A stretch of 64,000 bases of DNA from Tenebrio molitor. Lineage: Eukaryota > Arthropoda > Insecta > Coleoptera > Tenebrionidae. Every line of letters starts with the position of its first letter. Positions within the stretch are counted from its first letter, which is position 1. The notes below the pieces were generated by a model. It was not told the DNA's origin and did not search any database. It saw only the letters and a program-made list of their open reading frames with translations. Shown one piece after another: positions 11,139-21,200 of the stretch. A program made the translations under genes and the position numbers. The stretch covers positions 16,864,001 to 16,928,000 of the forward strand of contig NC_091046.1 in NCBI RefSeq assembly GCF_963966145.1. The letters run 5' to 3'.

Positions 11139-13548
11139 AAATACTTAAAAACTTTATTGTATGACAAAATGTTGATGTACAAGTGTTAAGTACCAAGGAT
11201 AGTGGTAGACTCTGGTTTTTACCGCTATATCTCGACTTAAATAAGGGTGGGTGATTTCACCCCTCTCACAAGAGAAAGTAGGCAGGACTACCTGCTACAG
11301 TACCCGTTTCTAACAATAACGTTCAAAACTACATTATTTTGTACAAAAGTCGATATTGAGTAATTTTAATCTTGTGAATACGAAAAGTCTATCATATCTG
11401 CCGAATTGACTCTAGTTTTTGAGATAAAGGCAACCCTCTTATGATGAACATAGAATAAAATAAAAATATTGGATATGTTTTAAAACTTTAATTTTCCAAC
11501 GGCAGCAGCGTTATAAATAATAATTTAAATAGAATTAATCGTATAAAAAAATTCACGAAAATAAATTAAGAAAAACGTTTTTTATACGATCGTCGAGGTA
11601 CTATTACGATCATAAAATTTTGGACATCAAACTTCTGTCACATTAAAAAAATTACTCTAAATCATGCTTTATTGAAACTGTCACATGAAAGATGAAATTG
11701 TTGTCAATTTGACACCGGTTTAAAATATAATTTTTTTAATATACGAGTACATTTGGGTATTTATTGTATATTTTTTTATTAATTAAAACCTCGTTCTATT
11801 CCATTTGCCTGATTTTTAAAACTTCTTGAATATTTTCTCGGTAAATCTGACATTCACATTTTCAAAATTGACACAATTAAAATTGAGGTTATTTATACAT
11901 AAGGGTCGTTTTAGAATGTATGACAGCACGATGACATTAGTGTCCGAAATTTTTTGATCGCAATAGTACTGTGTTTTTCGTTAGCAGTAGTCCACCATCA
12001 TATGGCGATCCCACTAGCCTTTATATTTCTTCCATAAATTTAAATCTCCACTGTGCAACATTGATGGTTTAGCCGATTGTATATTTGGAAAAAATATTCT
12101 TCGTAAGCTTGTTTTACAAAATCGGTAATATTTCTTCGTTGTAGTTGTTGACAATATTTACCACATATAGGTATAGCAAAATTGTTGGGATCGTTAACAG
12201 AAAACTTACGGGAAGAACTCATATTTTTTTCTGACATAAAAACACCCAATAAAACAAATGAATAAGCAAGCCAACTGATATTTTAGCAATCAAAATAATG
12301 AGCAAGAGAAGACAGATTATTAAAAATTTTATCATTTTGGATAGTAGGGTTTATTGTGAGAAGTAGAGTCAATTTAAACAAAAAAAACTACATCCCGAGT
12401 AATTGTTACTTGAGTTACATCCAAATTCACTACAAAAGTTAATGCCGCAGAAAAAAATTTTTTTTTTGTTCCCCAGTAATAATCAGCCGCGGACAGAGCA
12501 GAGACCAAGCGAAACAAAAGTTAGAGTGCCACTATTGTCATCAGTTGGGGCACGTACGGAAGAACTGCCCGAAGAGAAGGAAGCAAGACGTTAATGCAAC
12601 AGAGACAATCGTGAAAAGCAAAGACAATCCGTATACCTAATATGAACGTATTTTTAAATAACCAAGTCCCGATGGATGAAGACTCCATCGACAAGACCGC
12701 GTTTGTCACCCCGGACTCCCACTACGAGTTCCTACGTATGCCGTTCGGACTGTGCAATTCGCCGTCTGTGTTCCAACGGTTAATGGACAATGTGTTAAGA
12801 CCTTTAAGGAATACGGTCGCGTTCCCGTACATGGACGACGTTATAATACCCTCTGTGACCATTGAACAAGGGTTGAATCGGCTGCGATTGGTACTGGAAG
12901 CGTTCCGAAAGAACGATTTGAAGCTAAAGTTAAGCAAGTGCACTTTCTTCAGTACAACAATAAGTTATCTTGGAAGAGAAATCAGCGAAGATGGCATAAG
13001 ACCGAGTCAAGTGAAAATCGAAGCCGTTTTAGCAATGACACCACCGGAAAACGTGAAACAAGTTCATCAATTTCTCGGTTTGTCCGGGTACTTCCGAAAA
13101 TTCACCAAGGACTATTCCCGAATTGTAGAGCCGTTACCGGTTGACACGAAAAGACGTTAAGTGGTGCTGGGAGGCCTCGGCAATAGGCATTCGAGAAGGT
13201 GAAGTCCATCCTTACCACGAGACCTGTGTTGGCTATCTTCAATCCCCAATTGCCGACGGAACTGCACACTGACGCTTCCGCCCTAGGGTTGGGAGCTATA
13301 TTGCTGCAAGAACACGACGGGAAGCAGAGAGTGGTTGCGTAATACAGTAAGCAGACGACGGTGGACCAACGACAATACCACTCGTACGAATTGGAGACAA
13401 TGGCTGTCGTCTATGCGTTGAAGCATTTCCGTGTATACCTGCTGGGGATGAAGTTTACCGTAGTCACCGATTGCAATGCGCTGAGAACGGCATTTTCGAA
13501 GAAAGATTTGATACCTCGCATTGGCCGATGGTCACTAGAAGTCCAAGA

Positions 13549-14465
13549 GTACATTTACACGGACCGCTAACGCCGGTGTTATTAAAACTGGTTTAAAACG
13601 TACGTTTACACAAGAGGTGTTGTACAGGCGTTAAAATCTACATCGGTGTTGGCTTGGTGTTAGTAAAACCTTTTCGCAGTGTGACCAACTGAAATGCTTC
13701 CGAGATTGGCGTTGTTGTTGGAGCGGTTGCCAACGACGACTGTGCTTGTGTTGGCTGGCCTGCTTCAAAACCGGTGTTAAGCCATGTGTTAAGCAAAGGT
13801 AGCCATTTACACGTACATTTTACACCCGCTTATACAGGTTGTCTCAAAAATGGCGCCCAATCTCCTAAGGGTCTTAAAGGATAGAAGTCTGGTAAGGTAA
13901 ATCTCAATACAAAATTTGATCGGACCAACAGATTTTGTATAACTTGCTCTTAAACATGGTGATTTCAAAGAGATGTATCTCCTTTATTACCAAATTTTAC
14001 AGCTGAATTATAAATTACTTTACAATTTTACTTCTTCCAAGACCCCTTTGGCTAGTGGAACAACACAGAAGTCCTTCTTTTTAGAGTAATGACCTACTAA
14101 AATACGCTAAAAGAACAGTGGCAACATTGACCTCAAAGGAGAATTGGTTTGGTTGATTGTGCATACCAACCGATGTTGCCAAGTTTGCTTATTTTAAAAT
14201 GTGTATAACTTGGAAACTAGCCAAAGGAAAAAAAAAATTACAACGAAATTGAACTTAACTCTTCAAATAGTGTAACCCCTCAAAAGATTGGGCGCCATTT
14301 TTGAGACACCTGTATACTAACGTCACGCCTGTTGGTAAAGTGGTGTAGCGTTAGTAAACCGGTTCTAGTAAAGTCGGCGTTAAATCCTATTTACACGTCA
14401 ATTAACACCGGTGTTAACAACACCGGTTTAAGTAACACCGGCGTTGGCGGTCCGTGTAAATGTAC
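13549..14465. mobile_element. TIR element inserted in gypsy RNase H, 7-bp TSD
   Basis: The ends start GTACATTTACACGGACCGC and its inverse, and the insertion is flanked by TCCAAGA on both sides (13542-13548 and 14466-14472). Removing the element and one duplicate restores the gypsy frame across the site. Subterminal regions are packed with CACCGG motifs, including AACACCGGTGTT palindromes at about 14404-14440, likely transposase-binding sites. There is no ORF. A mariner-type MITE (13835-14312) sits inside. Seven- to eight-bp duplications would fit P-like or hAT-like elements; the family is not settled. Confidence 0.85.
13835..14312. mobile_element. mariner-type MITE nested in the 917-bp element
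   Basis: The 478-bp element has TIRs CAGGTTGTCTCAAAAATGGC (left) and a near-identical right end, flanked by TATA on both sides. No ORF. It is younger than the 917-bp element that hosts it. Confidence 0.85.
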
Positions 14466-15410
14466 TCCAAGACTATACCTTCGAAATAAAATATCGACCA
14501 GGCACACGTATGACCCATGTAGACACACTCAGCAGGTATCCGGCTATCCGGTTGCGGACATAGAAGTAAATAACGCCGATCTGACGGAAAGTGATTGGCT
14601 CGTGTCAGCACAACTACAAGACGAACAATTAAAAAGAATTCGGAACATCCTAGAGAGCAAGATTAAAAACGAGACTCGGCAGTATTTCGAACGTACCAGC
14701 TGAAGGACCAGAAGGACAACAAAGTATACTCTTTGCTTGTGGTATTACTGTTAAATTCATTTTATACATACTTAATTGTTAATTAGTAAAAATTATTTGC
14801 AATCGTCAATCAAACCAAGAACCTGATGACGTGTTTTTTTAATAAATGAGAACAGAATTATCAAAATAAATAAATTCATTATATTATCTTTATTGTTTAA
14901 TAGCACCAATTTACATCTTTAACACATTCCTAAAAATTCATTTTACATTGTTATTTCGCAATCACTGCAAAAACTGCAAATCACGTAAATGACGTTACTG
15001 AAGACGAAAAACATTCCTAAACATAATTGAGTTTAGTCTTAATACTTACATGTAGATATTTACATCAAAATTCCAAGCTAAAACCGCAACACTGCCAATA
15101 CTGGTAATTATTAAATAACCAATATAACCTTACTTTTTCATCTCTACCTCTGGGACCGCAAGTCAGAAATTTAGCCATTTTCTTTTGTTATTAAGGACCT
15201 GTTATTACCCAATTACTTCTGTGTTTGCTGGTAAGTATGAATAAATGTAGTATTTATTTGTTTAATAATTATGAGGATTTAGCATGCATAGACGTTATTT
15301 AACGTAAATTGTGGTAGCAGATGATCCACGCACGTGTATAATTGTGAAAATTGGCTATATTACAATTATTTACAACCACTGGTAACAAATATTGGAATAA
15401 TTTTCAAATC

Positions 15411-16061
15411 ATGTCCAGTAAAATATTAATAATTGGCATCAGTGGCGTAACTTGTGGAGGCAAAACCACATTGGCTTATAAATTAAACAAGATGTTTCCA
15501 ACATCTAAATTAATTTCTCAAGATGATTATTTTCTTGATGTTGATGATCCCCGGCATACGTGGATAACGGAACTAAATCACATCAATTTTGATATATTGT
15601 CAAGTTTAGATATGGAAAAAATGGAAAATGATATTAGAAAATTTACAAAAAACAAGAAAGTTCCTAATATCTGTAATGGTTCAAATAGTACATTTAAAAA
15701 TATCACAGATATTAATGAACTAAAACATTCACTGTCTGAAAAACTTAAAACAAATTGGGAAATATTGATTGTAGAAGGTTTCTCAATTTTCAACTGCAAA
15801 GCTTTAGAAAAAATATTTCACTTAAAGTATTATTTTACCTTATCAAAAGAAGAATGTTTCCAAAGAAGGAGTCAGCGAAGTTATGAACCACCTGATTGCC
15901 CTGGATACTTTGAAAAATGTGTTTGGCCAGAACATACAAAACAACTGGAAGAAGTCCAAACAGAAGTCGAAGGTGTAGTATATTTGGATGGACGTTCAAA
16001 TAGAGTTTTGGACGAAGTTTTGGTCGACATGGCCAGAATCGTTGGTGAAGATGAAGTATAG
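15411..16061 (+). CDS. Nmrk: nicotinamide riboside kinase (NMRK1/2-like)
   Basis: The 216-residue protein matches the NMRK family (human NMRK1 is 199). It phosphorylates nicotinamide riboside to NMN in the cytosolic NAD+ salvage pathway. A Walker A loop is at residues 12-19 (GVTCGGKT), the QDD catalytic segment is at D38-D39, VEGFSIFN forms the core strand, and the lid RRSQRS precedes YEPPDCPGYF at 158-167. I chose ATG 15411 because it starts directly before the P-loop strand; the open frame extends 20 codons upstream but has no ATG there. It is a single exon in this locus. Two overlapping AATAAA signals lie at 16097-16106. It converges on COP9 subunit 3; the 325 bp between the two stop codons holds only UTR-like sequence. 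14704-15410 upstream has no other gene. Confidence 0.95.
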   Translation: MSSKILIIGISGVTCGGKTTLAYKLNKMFPTSKLISQDDYFLDVDDPRHTWITELNHINFDILSSLDMEKMENDIRKFTKNKKVPNICNGSNSTFKNITDINELKHSLSEKLKTNWEILIVEGFSIFNCKALEKIFHLKYYFTLSKEECFQRRSQRSYEPPDCPGYFEKCVWPEHTKQLEEVQTEVEGVVYLDGRSNRVLDEVLVDMARIVGEDEV

Positions 16062-16386
16062 TTGTTACATTCCCCTGTGTTGTTGATTTTTATTTTAATA
16101 AATAAAATCTACATGTAGCAAGTATATCAGTATTTTATTGTAAATAACCTCAGTACAATGTATGATTTTTATCAATAGAAACACAAAAATAAATAATATA
16201 CAAGTTTCTGAGAAAAGGTATTGAACTACGAAAACACACAGTGTTTATAATTAAATAATAATTTAGATTACAAATTCATGAGCTGATCATCCACTTTCAT
16301 CATGAAAAAGCTTAAATATCAGTAAGTGTAGAAAAATAATAAGAGAAAACTGAAATGATGCTGAGCATAACAAACTAACTGATTTT

Positions 16387-17993
16387 TTACATGGCATATG
16401 TACTTTTGCTGGGCTGTTCTTCATCCTGTACACCACTAGATTTTTTAACATATACTGGATTTACCTGGATATCTTCATCCATTGCAAGAATTTGTTTATC
16501 AAGTTCCATGCACAGGGTTAACTGCGCTTCTAAGCTTTTTAAAACATCAGGACCTCCATATTTATCAGGTTCATCTCTAAAAACAACCATTCCATCTTTC
16601 TGGTTTATCGTTGCATAAATTTGTTGATCTTCAATCTGAAACGTGAATTAGCATGTTATCCTACAAAAATACATAACTACTACCATGTGTAATATATAAC
16701 GTTCTGCATCAGATGGACCTGGTAATCCCACCCTACTTGCAACATCAGACAAGCTTAATGTCAAAAATGTCTTTGTCAGCCTTTGTATATTTTTCTTATA
16801 AAGCACTGAGGATACTTGTTTGACAAGACCTAAATTGTGATCCCTGGTGAATGCCTTGATAACAAATTCACTACAATGTACTGTTTAAAAGAACCATTAA
16901 ATGTTTACCTCTCTGTGTTTATTAAGTACAGAGTTTAAATCTGCTGTGTTGTTTGATGTAAATGAGGTTGCTAAATCATTATAAGGCTGAGATAACGGTT
17001 TGATAAATCGGGTCACCACTTGGGAAGCATATTTAGGCACTGCTTGTATCTACAAGTTCCAATTAATAAGCAATAAGTAAACCTGTAACAAATGTCTTAC
17101 TTTTCCATGTAACAAAAGTGATACTAAAATGTATTTTTTGTAAGCTTCAAGCATAATATGAGAAACAGCATGAGCTGGGGTTGTTATAGCTACTTCAAAA
17201 AAATACAGAGCTCGATCCAAATTTCTTACTGCTAAATATATCATTCCTCCATAATAATAATATAATAAGAAATATTTTGCATCAAATTGGGCCCCATTTG
17301 GATTGTGAACAATCTACAAATTAGATATAAAACAAGTTTTATTTAATAATTCAATTACCTCTTGACAAATTCCCGTAATATCTGTATCTAAAACTTCTAA
17401 TGCAGGTTTAAAACATTTAGCAAGCAAACACAGCTGGCATAAATCAGCATGAATTGACGTTAACTGTGAATCAAAAAACCTCAACTTTGATATAGCTTTC
17501 CTTAGCAGCAGAATTCCTTTTAATGGTTGCTTCTGTTCAACTAAATAATTTGTTAATGAGTGACATAGTTCAGCAACTGCAACAAGAACACTCAACACAA
17601 ATAAAACCAAAATTTAAAAATGCTCATAATACATGTGTCAGGTGCTAGTCTAATTTGTTCTCCATTACATCCTTGAATGAATTCTTGAACTTGTGCAAAC
17701 CGATTGTCTTGAGCGTTAGCTGTAGTTGTTGTATTAAATTTAGCGCACAATACTACCATATAACCAAGAGAATGTTGTTGTAAATCTAGAGTCTCCAACA
17801 CGTTGTCCAAGTGTTGCGTGTTTTTAAGCAGAATATCCGACGATTTGTTTAAATATTCACAAAGAACTTTGTAATTTCCTAGAAACATAACCTCAATTAC
17901 TGTTTTAGAGATCAATTTTTTTCTGAAAATTTACAAACCATGAGAAGATAATGTTCTAACCGTTGTCACAAACTGTTCTAGGATAGATGCCAT
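16387..17993 (-). CDS. CSN3: COP9 signalosome subunit 3, seven exons
   Basis: Exons on the minus strand: 17993-17939, 17878-17633, 17576-17359, 17313-17101, 17049-16909, 16854-16684 and 16635-16387 (stop 16389-16387). All introns are GT-AG and about 40-60 bp, and every junction keeps frame. The result is 430 residues, against 423 in human. The start MASILEQFVTTVRTLSS is the family N-terminus. SIHADLCQLCLLAKCFKPAL, YYYYGGMIY and SHIMLEAYKKYILVSLLLHGK mark the helical-repeat region. The PCI domain occupies the C-terminal half, followed by an acidic tail (AMDEDIQVNPVYV). CSN3 is a scaffold subunit of the signalosome, which removes NEDD8 from cullins. The exon 6 acceptor was chosen at 16855-16857 (AAG) because the nearer AG gives an in-frame stop. 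It is divergent from TTC27. Confidence 0.97.
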
Positions 17994-18269
17994 TTCATTC
18001 GGATCTAAAAAAATTACCTTTTACTAAATAAATTAATACTATTTTTATACACTCTGTCTGAATTTGACAACCGGTGCAAATATTTGACACATTAAATAAT
18101 TGCCAACATAACATGAAACATGGTAAAATTCATGTACATGTTGGTCCTCCTGCTTGTTGTAGAGGTTATGTCTATGTGCATGTGTATCGTTTACGTCTCG
18201 TGTTAAAGTTGTGCACTTATAACATGTGTTTATAACAATTTACCATTACAAAATAAAATATAATACACC
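17994..18269. promoter_or_regulatory. bidirectional promoter region of CSN3 and TTC27
   Basis: The 276 bp between the two divergent start codons must hold both 5' UTRs and both promoters. No TATA box in a convincing position and no repeat is visible. Shared regulation is inferred from spacing alone. Confidence 0.6.
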
Positions 18270-21200
18270 ATGTCGGACATACTTGAATTAACTAAAAAGT
18301 TTCACCTTCACACTAAAACATACAAAAATATACAAATTGATAGAACGGACTGGTTTAGCTTAATAACACAAGAAAAGTACTGGAATGAAATTTTTGATTT
18401 ATCATGGGATAACGTATTATTGAAAGAGTTTTTTAACTCAAAGAATAATGAAGAAAGAGAAGAATGTTTCAAGTTTGGAATTGCCTGTTTTATGTGTTTT
18501 GTTCAATGCAATTTTACGGGTCCTGTAATACCAAAGACTGTAAACGATTTTTTGCAAGGAGATAAATTTACAAATAACTACTTTGCCAATCGTCTATCAA
18601 TGAATAATGAAGATATTAATGTAAACACTAAACATCCAGCCCTTCTAGTGGTTTCTGAAATAATATTTGATGGCTGCATTATTCGGGATATTGTTAACTT
18701 GTGGTGGTGTTGTCGTGCATTAATGGTGCATCAAGATATTTTAGAGGAATTGAGTCCCACACTATTGTCAAATGCTGATCGCTTATATAAATTAATCCAA
18801 AGAGTACATGTAGAAGGTTTGTTAAATTTTTATTACAGATTATAATAATTATAATACATTTTATTGTAGGTTTTATAAAAGCTAAACTTGATATTGAATT
18901 AGCACACTTGTATCTCAAGTTTCGACATATTACCAAAGCTAAGGATCATGTTATATCAGCTGGTGAAATCTTAGGAGTACAGTATAACTTGATTGGAAAG
19001 TTGGGTAGACGCACAAGGTACCAAGCAGATGATTTAGCACAATTAGCACTTAATATAACATTGATGGAGAAAGAAGATATATTTCGTCCAGAAATAGATG
19101 ATATCACAATTCCACCAAATCTCACTCTGGATGATGAAGTTAGATTAGATTATGTTTTATTTTCTGAAGCAAGTGAATGTACAAAATTACCAAATGAAGA
19201 ACAGAAGCTAATTTTAACTATTGTGCAACAAAATTTAATTTCTTGTCCTTCTGATGAATTGCAAACAGAAGAAATGTTACCCTTTATAGAAATGATACTC
19301 AGTCAGAAAAATACATACTGTGTTCGTGTAATGGCATTGCTATTACGATGTAAATTTGAGAGCAAAAATAAGAGAACTATTGAGAGATGCTTGAGACAAT
19401 GTGAGGACATTGTTAATAGCTTTAATAAAGAAGAGCCACCAGTGTTTAATAGAATTGGTGATGTATTTGGAACAGCTTTGTTACCAATTTGGAAAGTTCA
19501 GGCACAATATGCAGACATATTACTAAATTTTGGTTTAGTAAAAAACAGTTTGGATATTTACTTGCAAATTGCATTATGGGAAGAAGTTATAGTTTGTTAT
19601 ACAATTTTGAAATTGAGAGAAAAAGCTGCTGAAATAATTAGGCAACAACTCAAAACAAAACCTACAGTGAAGTTGATGTGTCTCTTAGGTGAGTAAAAAA
19701 TATATCCAGGGTTGTGATTATGTATGGAACTGGTTCCATCCTACTAAAAAGGTTCACTTAGGACTCATTAAAAGGTACTTATCAAATTAAAAACAAAACA
19801 AAAAAATATCCAAAAATTTCAAAATACAAAGCCAACTTAAAAAGCTTATTTTTTTTAGAATAAAATGATATAATAGGTATGGTGATTTGTTCGACAGAAT
19901 TTTAAAATAAAATTAAAACTTAAAATAAAATGAAAACACGTAAATGAAGCAGCATTTAAAATCCGTCAAAAATTAGAATAAACCAAACCTATGGCAGTAG
20001 TGAATGTCGCAGTTCGATTATTTCATTTCTTATTGAAATATCTGACTGGGAAGATTAAAATTTTGTAAATAATAGGAGCACCTAATTGGGTACATAAGTT
20101 TGATATTTGAAACTTTACCATTCACTTAGGTATACAGTATGTAATTGTTTTCTAAGTTTTGTGCTCTTAAATGACAAAACTAAACGAAGCAACGAAAATT
20201 TTATAAAATGTTTCAGTTAATATTTGAACAATTGGTATCTTTCAAATTGATTAAAAAATGTGATTCATATAGTTTCATAAATATTTTAACCAGTGGCAGA
20301 TTCCGGTCTCAAAAGGCTTGACAATAAAATTTTGAGTCATATATCAAAAATTGGCAAAAATTACCATATCGGTTTTTTCACTATTATAATTGTATAGTAA
20401 ATGCCATTCTTCGCTAAATTATTCCACTTTACATCCAATGTATAACGAATGTCATAATAGAAGCAAACAATTGTTGCTATAGAGAAAATATTTGTGTTAT
20501 AAAGTTCGCTTTACTAGAGTTGGTCTGTGGCTTTACTTTCATTTTGACAACAATGCCTGACAGTTTGTTTCAACGTAAAATATTTTCATTTATCTGCAGT
20601 TCTTAAAAGGTGGTAGTACACTCTTCAACATATAGTGCTTGTAACTTCCTAAGGAATTCTGACTTAAACCCTAAATAAACCGAACAAAGACCCTACTTAA
20701 AGAAATTTATTGTCATATTGTGCCTGTTAATCACTAGAGGGTCTCCGACAAATATTTTGAGTACTACCCCAGGTAATTTTTTTCTCCGAGGCCGGCTAGT
20801 GATTGACAGGTACAATATCACAATAAATTTCTTTAAGTAGGGTCTTTGTTCGGTTTATTTATGACTTAAGCCAAAATTCCTAAGGAAGATAAAAATACTA
20901 TACTTTATCCTCAATAATTTTAACCTTAGAATTTTTACAATTTTTTCATAGTGTGAAACCTTACGAGAGATAGGTTAGAATTAGCGTCAAAATTCAATGA
21001 CATTTTTAGAAATTATTTGATACGTATTGACAAGTAGACAATTAATTGACAAATGGATAAAACCAAATTTACATTAGAAAAATTTTCGTTTCCCGTTTTT
21101 TTTTTGCAACCAACTGTACAATCCACTTACAGGTAAGAGACCGGTCATTTTTGCCCGTTGGGTGCCACCAAATATTTGGCTGAGGTTATTTAACACCCTA

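Larger units (their letters stand above)
12470..14703 (+). pseudogene. Ty3/gypsy gag zinc knuckle, RT and RNase H remnant
   Basis: The order is gypsy-like. A gag CCHC zinc knuckle lies near 12527-12570 (CHYCHQLGHVRKNC). After a deletion, an RT fragment at 12642-13160 contains FLRMPFGLCNSPSVFQRLM and the catalytic YMDDV, then LGREISEDGIRPS and the QFLGLSGYFRKF block. RNase H follows (TELHTDASALGLGAIL, QRQYHSYELETMAVVYALKHF, VVTDCNALR). RNase H is split by the 917-bp element at 13549-14465 and resumes with DYTFEIKYRPGTRMTHVDTLSRYP, from 14466 on, with one further frameshift. Protease and the start of RT are missing, stop codons occur near 13160 and 13340, and integrase is absent. It is non-functional. 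Confidence 0.9.

Noticed and set aside
15351..15410. An upstream extension of the nicotinamide riboside kinase frame by 20 codons
   Set aside because: The extension has no ATG and the family begins directly before the P-loop strand, so the start is ATG 15411.
16391..16618. Plus-strand open frame opposite CSN3 exon 7
   Set aside because: It is antisense to a well-supported coding exon and has no family resemblance.
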